Assembly: GCA_026552835.1 (NCBI GenBank)
Contig: JAPMTY010000119.1
Coordinates: 1 to 55,941, forward strand
Source of the DNA: Candidatus Methanoperedens sp.
GTDB lineage: Archaea; Halobacteriota; Methanosarcinia; Methanosarcinales; Methanoperedenaceae
Length of the DNA: 55,941 nt
Direction: 5' to 3'
Notes under the pieces: generated by a model
What the model was told of the DNA's origin: nothing
Databases searched by the model: none
What the model saw: the letters and a program-made list of their open reading frames with translations, nothing else
Program-made: the position numbers and the translations under genes
In this document: piece after piece, positions 8,822-16,626 of the stretch
Layout of the letters: each line of letters begins with the position of its first letter
Position numbering within the stretch: position 1 is the stretch's first letter

Positions 8822-9316
8822 TCATTTGAAAGCCTTTAATATTTCAATGCCCTTTTTTGGAAGTTCAAGGATATTCCTGTAAAGACAATCCTTATCGTTG
8901 CAAATCTTTTTGCCTATCAAGGCATCCATATGTTCTTTATAGACCTCCTCGGAGGTCTTTTTAAAATAATTGTGATAATACGTTTTAATAACAAAGTTAC
9001 TCAAATCGATACTCCCGTTGAACGAAGGTTCTTTCTCAAATAAAGCCGGCACTGTGATAAGTTTTTTCCCATCATCAAGTTCTGACAGGAAAACAAAAAT
9101 CGTCCTCCCGACAAAAGCCTTTGCCGCCGCTGCTTCTATACATCCCCTGAAACCTTTTCCATTGACACCGTCAATAAATAATGCACAGTATCCAACTCCA
9201 TTTCCATTCAGGAAATACCTTACAATGAGGGACAATTCAACCTTCATTATGGGCACTTTAATCTCAGAATCCTGATTATCGCCTTTTATCTCATCAAAAC
9301 CTTCTAAAATGTCCAT
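8822..9316 (-). CDS. Protein of unknown function
   Basis: A 164-residue soluble protein that I do not recognise. It has alternating beta-strand-like segments (VELSLIVRYFLNGNGVGYCALFIDG), a helix rich in Ala, and a C-terminal segment with two cysteines (CNDKDC, about residues 138-143) that could bind metal. It follows the ferritin-like gene on the same strand after 20 nt, so the two are probably co-transcribed. A short Shine-Dalgarno-like AAGGA precedes the ATG. Confidence 0.65.
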   Translation of the reverse strand: MDILEGFDEIKGDNQDSEIKVPIMKVELSLIVRYFLNGNGVGYCALFIDGVNGKGFRGCIEAAAAKAFVGRTIFVFLSELDDGKKLITVPALFEKEPSFNGSIDLSNFVIKTYYHNYFKKTSEEVYKEHMDALIGKKICNDKDCLYRNILELPKKGIEILKAFK

Positions 9317-9336
9317 ATGTCCTTATTAATATGAAA

Positions 9337-9747
9337 TCATTGGCTCATTTTTTCAAGCCTTATCCTGAACTCTTTCCTGTGTCTTTTTTCTTCATCCAGT
9401 ATATGTTTTAACACCCCGACCACTTCAGCATCGTCTATCATTTCGATATGCTTTTTGTATCTCTCGATTGCCTCTGTTTCCAGCGCTTTTTGCTTTTCCA
9501 GCTGGCCTTTGAGGTCGTCTCCCCCGAAATCAAGCTCTTTATGTTCCATACTCGGTTTCCCGCCCCGTTTCACGATAAGCTCGGCAAGCCAGTTCATGTG
9601 CCTCATCTCGTCAATGGAAATCGCTTCTGTGACCCTGCTCGGGTCGCACTTAGGCATGATAAAAGCGTTCCTTACGTAAATCAGGGTAGCTTCGATTTCA
9701 CTTACATAATCTTCGTTCAATAAACGGATTATTTCTCCAGCTTCCAA
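9337..9747 (-). CDS. Ferritin-like di-iron protein
   Basis: This 136-residue, almost wholly helical protein has repeated acidic/His motifs: EIEATLIY, DEMRHMNW and DEEKRHRKEF. They match the E...EXXH pairs of ferritin-like/bacterioferritin-like four-helix proteins. A role in iron or peroxide handling is inferred from the fold. The start is TTG with GGAGGG six nucleotides upstream; no in-frame ATG fits. It leads a probable two-gene operon with the downstream unknown gene. Confidence 0.75.
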   Translation of the reverse strand: MEAGEIIRLLNEDYVSEIEATLIYVRNAFIMPKCDPSRVTEAISIDEMRHMNWLAELIVKRGGKPSMEHKELDFGGDDLKGQLEKQKALETEAIERYKKHIEMIDDAEVVGVLKHILDEEKRHRKEFRIRLEKMSQ

Positions 9748-9845
9748 ATTCAGCCCTCCGTGGTTACAAGATGATAGAACACAAGAGTATTTATCTTTAA
9801 TTGAATACTCATCTTTTTTATAGCAGGTATGTATATTTCAGGTCT

Positions 9846-10298
9846 ATGCTGGAATCCCTTCAAGCCATCCTCTTAAATTACGGTTACTTCGGTCTTTTTG
9901 TTGCAAGTTTCCTTGCATCTACGATATTGCCTTTCGGGAGCGAGGGGATTCTTGTATTTCTTGTTTACGAGAAATTCAATATTCCTGCCCTGGTGTTTGT
10001 CGCATCGGCAGGAAATTACTTTGGCGCCTGTACAACTTATTATATAGGGTTAAAAGGAAGAAGTTTTGCCCAAAAACATCTTTCCATCGATCCCGGGAAT
10101 CTTGAAAAGGCAGAGAAATATTTCTCAAAATACGGGGCAGCCGTTCTTTTATTTACATGGGTGCCAATTATAGGGGATGTTTTTACTGTCTTTGGAGGAT
10201 TACTGCGGGTTAAGTTCTGGATTTTTTCAGTTCTTGTTTTTACAGGAAAGTTTTTACGTTATCTGGCTATCGCGTATCTGGCGGCAGCCGTCATTTAA
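9846..10298 (+). CDS. YqaA/DedA-like (SNARE-associated) membrane protein
   Basis: A 150-residue protein with about four membrane helices, including YGYFGLFVASFLASTILPFGSEG and the later WVPIIGDVFTVFGGLLRV, typical of the small YqaA branch of the DedA superfamily. Some DedA members flip lipids; the role of this branch is not established. The ATG at 9846 is preferred, since CAGGT lies just upstream; a TTG at 9801 would add 15 polar residues. It is a single gene, divergent from the ferritin-like operon. Confidence 0.8.
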   Translation: MLESLQAILLNYGYFGLFVASFLASTILPFGSEGILVFLVYEKFNIPALVFVASAGNYFGACTTYYIGLKGRSFAQKHLSIDPGNLEKAEKYFSKYGAAVLLFTWVPIIGDVFTVFGGLLRVKFWIFSVLVFTGKFLRYLAIAYLAAAVI

Positions 10299-10303
10299 AA
10301 ATT

Positions 10304-10410
10304 TAACCGCAGATAAACGCGGATGAACACAGATTTAATGTGCCGCCAATTACCAAAGCGTCGCTTTCAATCCCTCGCACTCTGTGCCTCCGCGCCTCTG
10401 TGGCTAATTA
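10304..10410. repeat. Intergenic repeat fragments (CACAGAG/CTCTGTG type)
   Basis: Two blocks, ACCGCAGATAAACGCGGATG (from 10306) and ACTCTGTGCCTCCGCGCCTC (from 10379), resemble the arms of the hairpin repeats at 11581 and 16547. The second block reaches the stop codon of the radical SAM gene. Confidence 0.55.
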
Positions 10411-11490
10411 AGGTATAATCTCGCACCCATTATTAAATTCAGGATAATCAAAATCCTGCCTTTTCACAATCCCGCTCTCTATCATCTCCTTCACCTGCGG
10501 TAAAGCCTCCTGCAACTCCCGCACCAGATGCCTGACCGTAGAGCAAATCAGGGCATACCCGTTTTCTCTGAGCAGTTCCTGCGACATGTTCACAAAAAGA
10601 CACCTGCCGCCGCAGATATGGAATATGTCGCAGGATACGCAAGGTTCGCCAACCAGGGCTTTATCGCACAGCGAATGCGGAGTATTGTCAAATATCGAGC
10701 CTATTACTGAAAAATCAAAATCGATGGATACGGGACACGCAGAAATCCTGCCGTCAGGCATAACTGAAAAGAAATCAATCCCTGAACCGCACCGCAGGCG
10801 CGATTTCTTACCTGAAAGCAGCGAATTCATCACGCCAATAAACGGGACAATCCCGCAAACTCGATTTGAACGCGACATCTCATCCACCCACCAGTCCACA
10901 AGCAAAGTGACTCCGGAATTATATGCAGCGATCCACTCAACAAGCCCCGGCTCTGTATTTTCCCATGCTTCCCAGAACATTTCAAAACTGAGCTGCCAGT
11001 GGACATGGTCAAAAAACCCTGTGCCCAGAAGATGCCGCACGTTTTCGTAGATATCCGTACCCTGCGCCACAGTCATCCTTGCAACGATGTCGCCGCAAAA
11101 GCCCCGGCGTTTTATGAGTTTTGAATTATGTATGATGCGGTCATATACGCCCGTCCCCCGTTCTTTGTCCGTAACTTCCTTTGTCCCGTCGATCGATACG
11201 AGGATGGAATGGAATTTTTCCAGATATTCCGGTTCGATTTTATCTAAAAGCAGGCCGTTTGTCTGGATAACGAATCGCGCGGGAATCGCCCTCATGATAT
11301 TTTCCATAGTCTTGATGCGAAGGAGGGGTTCGCCTCCGTAAAATTCGATGATGGGGTTGCTGTCCTTCGATAAGAATGATTTGAGGTCTGCAATCGAATA
11401 CTGTATTTCTTTTGGGGGAGTGTCGCTTCCCCCGCCGCAGTAATTGCAGTTGAGATTGCATTCTTTTGTCAGGATTATGTGGTAGTGCAT
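10408..11490 (-). CDS. Radical SAM/SPASM enzyme, AF0577-type (putative peptide-modifying)
   Basis: The 360-residue protein begins with the radical SAM cluster motif CNLNCNYC (about residues 11-18), then FYGGEPLL. The C-terminal SPASM-like region has CGSGIDFFSVMPDGRISACP and CVSCDIFHICGGRC, for one or two auxiliary [4Fe-4S] clusters. This fits the archaeal AF0577 family, which is predicted to modify a ribosomal peptide. No substrate peptide gene is obvious in the flanks: downstream are repeat fragments and the divergent YqaA-like gene, upstream the hairpin repeats. The reaction is therefore unknown. Confidence 0.82.
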   Translation of the reverse strand: MHYHIILTKECNLNCNYCGGGSDTPPKEIQYSIADLKSFLSKDSNPIIEFYGGEPLLRIKTMENIMRAIPARFVIQTNGLLLDKIEPEYLEKFHSILVSIDGTKEVTDKERGTGVYDRIIHNSKLIKRRGFCGDIVARMTVAQGTDIYENVRHLLGTGFFDHVHWQLSFEMFWEAWENTEPGLVEWIAAYNSGVTLLVDWWVDEMSRSNRVCGIVPFIGVMNSLLSGKKSRLRCGSGIDFFSVMPDGRISACPVSIDFDFSVIGSIFDNTPHSLCDKALVGEPCVSCDIFHICGGRCLFVNMSQELLRENGYALICSTVRHLVRELQEALPQVKEMIESGIVKRQDFDYPEFNNGCEIIP

Positions 11491-11580
11491 ATGCTTTGGG
11501 GCTCTTTCGCTGTTTTATGTTAAAAAGTATTCCCAAAAAATAACTCTTTGCGACCTTAAAATAGTTTAGTTTGATGAAAA

Positions 11581-11740
11581 AATTAGCCACGGAGGCACAA
11601 AGAACACAGAGAAATAAGGACTCTGTGGCCTCCGTGTCTCGGTGGCTGTTTTGCTTTTTGAGATAAAAAATTAGCCACGGAGGCACAGAGAACACAGAGA
11701 AATAATGACTCTGTGACCTCCGTGTCTCGGTGGCTATTTT
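11581..11740. repeat. Tandem pair of about 72-bp hairpin repeats
   Basis: Two near-identical units (11581-11652 and 11669-11740, 88-bp period) each read AATTAGCCACGGAGGCAC...CTCGGTGGCT. The arms pair as an imperfect stem (GCCAC...ACAGAG against CTCTGTG...GTGGC) around a short AAATAA loop. They fill the gap between the radical SAM gene and ccdA. They contain no ORF of note and belong to the same broad family as the other intergenic repeats listed. Confidence 0.8.
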
Positions 11741-11781
11741 GTTGATTTAACAACACTTACGTAATCATACCTTATTCCTGA

Positions 11782-12513
11782 TTAAATCCCATAAAAAGTT
11801 GTCGGGAAATACGGGGATAGCCATCTGATAATGAGTTTATCTATTCCGAATAAAAGCATTATCCCGATCACTATCAGCACCAATCCTGACAGCTTTTTAA
11901 GAACCTCACCGTTCCTTGAAAACCACTGGTACCTGCTCGTAAATTTCTTGCCATAATAGGCTATGGAGAGCATGGGGAGGCTCATGCCAACAGAATAGAC
12001 AAAAAGCATCCAGGCGCCGTAGCTCATATTGCCCACGGACGCGACGTACGCAAGCACGGCGCCAAGTATCGGGCCGACGCAGGGAATCCAGAGAACGCCA
12101 AGCGACATTCCGAGGAAAAATCCACCCAAGAGGCTTCCTTGCGGCAGGGTTGATGAGTATTTGTCTAAGAAACCGAAATTCCGCTTCAAACCCTGTGTTA
12201 TCGAGCCTGAAAGCTTCATGAATTCCATGTTTATATCGTCGTCAAAGAGCACGGCGCCCATGCCGATGATAAAGAGGATTGCAATGCTTCTCAAAGAATC
12301 GGTGAAGCCTGCAAACGTGGCGCCGAACGCTGAGACCAGCACCCCCATGGTCGTGAAGGAAAGAGCCAGTCCTGAAACGATGGCGAGAGGGCGCAGCCTG
12401 TGTCCTGCCGAGCCTGAAAAAACCACAGGCACGAGCGGGAGGCAGCAGGGCTTCATGATGGTTACTATGCCTGCCAGGAAAACGAGAAATATCGAGGGTG
12501 CTGAGGGTTCCAT
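11782..12513 (-). CDS. ccdA: CcdA-type cytochrome c biogenesis thiol transporter
   Basis: A 243-residue membrane protein with six predicted helices. The paired cysteines in KPCCLPLVP (helix 1) and WIPCVGPILGA (helix 4) are those of CcdA/DsbD-beta. It carries reducing equivalents across the membrane to keep apocytochrome haem-binding cysteines reduced. That matches the three c-type cytochromes in this window. No thioredoxin-like partner is adjacent. A palindrome lies in the promoter. Confidence 0.88.
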   Translation of the reverse strand: MEPSAPSIFLVFLAGIVTIMKPCCLPLVPVVFSGSAGHRLRPLAIVSGLALSFTTMGVLVSAFGATFAGFTDSLRSIAILFIIGMGAVLFDDDINMEFMKLSGSITQGLKRNFGFLDKYSSTLPQGSLLGGFFLGMSLGVLWIPCVGPILGAVLAYVASVGNMSYGAWMLFVYSVGMSLPMLSIAYYGKKFTSRYQWFSRNGEVLKKLSGLVLIVIGIMLLFGIDKLIIRWLSPYFPTTFYGI

Positions 12514-12563
12514 GAGTGATTTAACCTGTGCTATAGAGGGAAGGTTGTAATAAAAGCATTTGG

Positions 12564-12590
12564 TTTACATACGATGTAAAGTAATATATA
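12564..12590 (-). promoter_or_regulatory. ccdA promoter with palindromic operator candidate
   Basis: On the minus strand a TATATATTAC box (12590-12581) is followed directly by the perfect palindrome TTTACATACGATGTAAA (12564-12580, 7-bp arms, 3-bp centre). It covers the expected start of transcription, so a bound repressor would block ccdA. The regulator is not known. Confidence 0.55.
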
Positions 12591-12598
12591 GGTTTGGT

Positions 12599-12760
12599 TT
12601 AGAATCGCTCGGTATTGTTTTCTTGCGGATACATTCTGACTGGGCGGTTCATATCCCGCTTGATGATTTTTTTCCATTCCGAAACTTCTTTCTTGAATGC
12701 AAAAAAGGATTTTTGGTTAAGGGAAAAAGAAAGAAAGGATTTATTAAGTTCATCCTTCAT
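12599..12760 (-). CDS. Possible small protein, 53 residues
   Basis: A basic, Phe/Lys-rich 53-residue ORF (begins MKDELNKSFLSF). Its ATG overlaps the end of the upstream zinc-ribbon gene by 11 nt, and it fills most of the space before ccdA. There is no clear ribosome binding site and no known family. It could be expressed by translational coupling or be a chance ORF. Confidence 0.3.
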   Translation of the reverse strand: MKDELNKSFLSFSLNQKSFFAFKKEVSEWKKIIKRDMNRPVRMYPQENNTERF

Positions 12761-13145
12761 AAAAAATTTCAACAGGATTCTTACAATCAGGGCATATTCC
12801 CTCTGATTTGTCAGAAACGTCAAGTAGGGAACCACAAACGGGACATTTTGCTGTTTTTGTACCCCGTTTTACGATAACTTTTCTTTTTATCCTTCCACTA
12901 CCGCTTGATTTCTCACTGCTCACTGCACCAACTATAATTAACGCAAAACCTATCAAGAGCATAATGCCACCAAATGATTCAATAGTCGCATACATTTGAT
13001 ATTGCTGTTGTGCAGTTGATGATAAAGCACGACCAATTTGTCCTAGTGATGTTCGATATTCCTGAGCATTACTATTTCCTACTGAATAAATTATTCCACC
13101 AATAATAATAATTGCAATTCCAAGAGATAACCAACCGCTTCTCAT
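12750..13145 (-). CDS. Two-helix membrane protein with C-terminal zinc ribbon
   Basis: A 131-residue protein with two membrane segments (about residues 5-25 and 58-77), then a basic linker and a C-terminal CPVCG...CPDC zinc ribbon predicted to face the cytoplasm. The family is not recognised; similar small helix-plus-ribbon proteins are common in archaea. The ATG at 13145 has GGTGAT 7 nt upstream; a GTG four codons earlier (13157) is the alternative. A TATA-like stretch lies at about 13172-13185. Confidence 0.68.
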   Translation of the reverse strand: MRSGWLSLGIAIIIIGGIIYSVGNSNAQEYRTSLGQIGRALSSTAQQQYQMYATIESFGGIMLLIGFALIIVGAVSSEKSSGSGRIKRKVIVKRGTKTAKCPVCGSLLDVSDKSEGICPDCKNPVEIFYEG

Positions 13146-13418
13146 AAAGTATATCACCTATCTGCTACTACAACTTTAATATATAAAAAGGCTTAAGTGA
13201 AATATTCCTTGTCAGTCGCAGATTTTATCAACCGATTTTTGAGAAGGTACTATATCAATCGACAACTTAACCGAACCCATCGGAATTCTTATATAGAACG
13301 ACAAACATTGATTTGCCAAAATAGCATCCCGGTATTTGTATAATCATATTAAGTTTATACAATTAATCCGGGCATCAAAATAATATTACTAAAAACCGAA
13401 ATCAGGAGATAATCATTT

Positions 13419-15071
13419 ATGGCAGGACAACTTGGCGGACAACCAATCATAATCTTAAGGGAAGGCACGGAGCGAACACGCGGGCAGGAAGCAAGGAACA
13501 ATAACATCATGGCTGCAAAAGCAGTTGCAGACGCCGTGAGAACCACACTTGGACCAAAAGGCATGGATAAGATGCTTGTGGGCGGCGGGAACATTACAAT
13601 CACAAACGACGGCGTCACAATCCTTAGGGAAATGGAAATAGAGCACCCGGCAGCAAAAATGCTCGTAGAGGTTGCAAAAACGCAGGACGATGAAGTCGGG
13701 GACGGAACCACCACAGCCGCGGTTCTTACAGGAGAATTGCTTTCACAGGCGCAGGTATTATTGGACCAGAACCTCCACCCCACTATAATAGTGTCAGGCT
13801 ACAGGATGGCCGCAGATAAGGCAATTGAACTCCTGAAAGACATCACTCACACTATCACGGAGAACGATGAGGAGCACCTGTTGAAAATAGCAAGCACCGC
13901 AATGACAGGAAAGGGCGCCGAGGGTTCAAAAGAAAAACTTGCAAAAATCGCAGTTGCTGCTATCAAATCCATTGTAGATGAGGAAGAGGGGAAAAAAATT
14001 GTCGATATTGATAATATTAAAATCGAGAAAAAAGTAGGGAAGAGCGTTGATGATTGCGAGTTTATCAAAGGCATTGTTATTGACAAAGATAAAGTCCACA
14101 ACAATATGCCAAACAGGGTAACAGATGCGAAGATTGCGCTCATAACGCGGCCCATTGAATTCAGCAAAATGGAACTTGAAGCCGAGATTAACATTTCAAC
14201 GCCCGGCGAACTCTCACAATATCTTGACCAGGAAGAACAGATTGTCCATGATATCGTGAACCGGATAGCCGCAAGCGGCGCCAATGTCGTGCTGTGCCAG
14301 CTTGGAATAGAGGACATCGCGCAGCATTACCTTGCAAAAGCCAATATTCTTGCAGTACAGCGCGTTGAACAAAAGGATATCGAGAAAATTGCAAAGGCAA
14401 TAGGTGCAAATCTCATCACAAGCCTTGACGATTTCGATTCCTCTGATCTGGGAAGCGCGGGTTCTGTTGAATTAAAAGGTCACGGCGAGGAAAAGATGCT
14501 TTATATTACCGAATGCAGCAATCCCAGGGCAGTATCGATCATTATTCACGGCGGCACGGAGCATGTACTGGAAAGCACCGAACGGGCTCTTGAAGATGCG
14601 TTAAGGGTCGTAGGCGTTGCGGTTGAAGATGGAAAACTGGTTGCAGGCGCAGGCTCACCTGAAATCGAGCTTGCCCTGCGCTTGCGGGACTACGCATCGA
14701 CATTGAAAGGCAGGGAGCAGCTTTCTGTGACAAAGTTTGCAGAGGCGCTTGAAATCATCCCGAAAACCCTTGCTGAAAATGCGGGGCTTGACCCCATAGA
14801 TATGCTTGTGGAACTCCGGAGCCAGCATGAGAAGGGGAACAAGGATGCAGGGCTTAACGTATTCACTGGAAAAACTGAAAATATGTGGAAGAACGGGGTT
14901 ATTGAACCACTTCGCGTCAAGACGCAGGCTATAAACTCGGCAACAGAAACCGCTATAATGATTTTGAGAATAGACGACGTGCTTGCTGCTTCAGGCGGAG
15001 GAGAAGCAAGCGGCGGAGCGTCCTGCGGCATGGGCGGTATGGGAGGCATGCCTCCCGGTATGATGATGTAA
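13419..15071 (+). CDS. thsA: Thermosome subunit (group II chaperonin)
   Basis: The 550-residue protein has the full chaperonin signatures: [34 protein letters not shown] and the nucleotide-binding [10 protein letters not shown] near the N-terminus. A second nucleotide-binding part ([17 protein letters not shown]) lies near the C-terminus, which ends in a Gly/Met-rich tail. It forms double-ring ATP-dependent protein-folding complexes in the cytosol. GGAGA lies 9-13 nt before the ATG. Candidate TATA boxes are TTTATAC (about 13354) and TTATATAG (13289). The alpha/beta subunit class cannot be assigned by eye. Confidence 0.97.
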   Translation: MAGQLGGQPIIILREGTERTRGQEARNNNIMAAKAVADAVRTTLGPKGMDKMLVGGGNITITNDGVTILREMEIEHPAAKMLVEVAKTQDDEVGDGTTTAAVLTGELLSQAQVLLDQNLHPTIIVSGYRMAADKAIELLKDITHTITENDEEHLLKIASTAMTGKGAEGSKEKLAKIAVAAIKSIVDEEEGKKIVDIDNIKIEKKVGKSVDDCEFIKGIVIDKDKVHNNMPNRVTDAKIALITRPIEFSKMELEAEINISTPGELSQYLDQEEQIVHDIVNRIAASGANVVLCQLGIEDIAQHYLAKANILAVQRVEQKDIEKIAKAIGANLITSLDDFDSSDLGSAGSVELKGHGEEKMLYITECSNPRAVSIIIHGGTEHVLESTERALEDALRVVGVAVEDGKLVAGAGSPEIELALRLRDYASTLKGREQLSVTKFAEALEIIPKTLAENAGLDPIDMLVELRSQHEKGNKDAGLNVFTGKTENMWKNGVIEPLRVKTQAINSATETAIMILRIDDVLAASGGGEASGGASCGMGGMGGMPPGMMM

Positions 15072-15180
15072 AAGTCAGATACCTTTTTGGCGTAATTTTG
15101 GAAGAGGCGATGTATTATTGGGATACATGCCTTATCCTTTGATTTTTTGATATAACTAAAAAAAGCGTGAGAATTTGGTT

Positions 15181-15450
15181 TTATTTTGTCAACACAATTT
15201 CAATAATGGATACGTTGGAATCTCCCCTATCCGTGTTGATTTTCTCAGTGCCGATTTTTATATCCTTTATTTTGGAATCGGGTAAAAACCTGTTCCTTGA
15301 AACTTCCACCGCATCTACTGCCCTTGATATTGCTTTTCCTCTTGCTTTGACTGAAACTTCAGATGCGCCGTTGTTAAATTGCGTTACTACTGCAAGAACA
15401 TAGTTCATCACTGGTTTGTTTCCGATATATACTATATTGTCATCTGTCAT
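15181..15450 (-). CDS. albA: DNA/RNA-binding protein Alba
   Basis: The 89-residue Alba protein contains [12 protein letters not shown] (with the Lys near the modification site known in Sulfolobus Alba) and [17 protein letters not shown]. It coats DNA and RNA as dimers and acts as a chromatin protein. GGAGG six nucleotides before the ATG at 15450 defines the start; the longer ORF to 15477 starts in the leader. It is convergent with the thermosome gene. Confidence 0.95.
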   Translation of the reverse strand: MTDDNIVYIGNKPVMNYVLAVVTQFNNGASEVSVKARGKAISRAVDAVEVSRNRFLPDSKIKDIKIGTEKINTDRGDSNVSIIEIVLTK

Positions 15451-15585
15451 AACTGTCCTCCCTGACTTTATAACCAATTACTATGCCACTACATATATTT
15501 ACCGAAATATTTTGATTAAAAATCCAATACTTATTGAATAGATTATCACATTCCCGCCCTCAATAATGGGTGAAAAAGCGTGACA

Positions 15586-15605
15586 GTTTCAATTCGAATT
15601 GAAAC
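15586..15605. repeat. 20-bp perfect palindrome
   Basis: GTTTCAATTCGAATTGAAAC reads identically on both strands. It lies alone in the region between albA and purC. The ends resemble the GTTTCAAT/ATTGAAAC ends of many archaeal CRISPR repeats, but no second copy or spacer is present. Confidence 0.6.
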
Positions 15606-15634
15606 GTAATTGCACCAGCATGTATCAATCACTA

Positions 15635-15709
15635 CTTTGCGGTCTTTGCGCCTTTGCGGTGAGCTGTCTATACATTAAAACCGCGAAGAAATGCAAAGTA
15701 CGCAAAGAA
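15635..15709. repeat. CTTTGCG/CGCAAAG hairpin repeat
   Basis: The left arm (15635-15661) is three CTTTGCG-type blocks ending in GGTG. The right arm (15680-15709) is the inverse, ACCGCGAAG...GCAAAG..CGCAAAG. They could fold into a long imperfect hairpin upstream of purC. The same design occurs at 16547 and 28289. Confidence 0.7.
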
Positions 15710-15772
15710 AATAAAAAAACGGTTTTAAAAAAAGCGTTTCCTTTATATTCATAAAGTACCACTAAAGAACCC

Positions 15773-16495
15773 ATGATTAAGCTCTCTGAACTTTATTCCG
15801 GCAAGGCAAAAACGGTATTCAAAACAGACAATCCTGAAAAGCTGATAATGGAATTCAGGGACAGCCTGACGGCTTTTGACGGCAAGAAGAAAAGCGAAGC
15901 CCCGAAAAAAGGATATTACAATGCCCAGATAGCTGCAAAGCTCCTCAGGCTTCTTGAGGATAAAGGAATTAAAACTCATTTTGACAGCATGATGTCCGGA
16001 ACCGAGATGGTCGTGGACGCTGTGGACATCATAAAAATCGAAGTAATTGTGAGGAATATCGCAGCCGGTTCTCTTACCAAGAAATATCCATTCAAGACCG
16101 GGCAGAAACTTGACCCACCGATAATACTATTCGATTATAAGAGCGATGAATACGGCGACCCGATGATCAATGAAGATATTGCGCTGGCGCTCGGGATTGC
16201 AACGAAGGCTGAATTGATAAAGATACGAAAACTTGCGCTTTCGATTAATTCAATACTTATTGAATATCTTGACGAGAGAAACCTAATGCTTCCTGACTTT
16301 AAACTTGAGTTCGGAAGGCGCAGGGGAAAAATAGTCCTGGCTGATGAGATATCATGCGATACATGCAGGTTCTGGGATAAAACTACTGGCGAATCCCTTG
16401 ATAAGGATGTATTCAGGTTTGATAAGGGAGACCTTGTAGCTGCTTATCGCGAGGTTGCAAGCAGGATTGTGCCAGAGATTTTTAAGGAGAAATAA
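15773..16495 (+). CDS. purC: SAICAR synthetase (purine biosynthesis)
   Basis: A 240-residue PurC of normal length. It has [10 protein letters not shown] (ATP loop), [13 protein letters not shown] [13 protein letters not shown], the conserved [21 protein letters not shown] block, and [14 protein letters not shown] near the end. It joins aspartate to CAIR with ATP in de novo purine synthesis. It is a single gene between two hairpin repeats. No strong ribosome binding site is visible. A TATA-like CCTTTATATTC lies at about 15739-15749, which suggests a leaderless or short-leader transcript. Confidence 0.95.
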   Translation: MIKLSELYSGKAKTVFKTDNPEKLIMEFRDSLTAFDGKKKSEAPKKGYYNAQIAAKLLRLLEDKGIKTHFDSMMSGTEMVVDAVDIIKIEVIVRNIAAGSLTKKYPFKTGQKLDPPIILFDYKSDEYGDPMINEDIALALGIATKAELIKIRKLALSINSILIEYLDERNLMLPDFKLEFGRRRGKIVLADEISCDTCRFWDKTTGESLDKDVFRFDKGDLVAAYREVASRIVPEIFKEK

Positions 16496-16546
16496 TCGAG
16501 CCTGTCTGTGTGCACAATTTCTGGTCTTAAATTTCACCTGAAGTAA

Positions 16547-16612
16547 CTTTGCGCTCTTTGCGACTTTGCGGTGACAGGATTATCCACCGCGGAGGCGCAA
16601 AGGACGCAAAGA
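16547..16612. repeat. CTTTGCG/CGCAAAG hairpin repeat
   Basis: The left arm CTTTGCGCTCTTTGCGACTT... (16547-16573) and right arm CACCGCGGAGGCGCAAAGGA... (16584-16612) form an imperfect hairpin. It lies in the convergent gap between purC and the VWA operon, where it may also help end transcription. Confidence 0.75.
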
Positions 16613-16626
16613 ATTTGCTCAACACT

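Noticed and set aside
11581..11740. CRISPR array
   Set aside because: The two units are hairpins separated by only 16 bp with no spacer of constant length; no cas gene is near.
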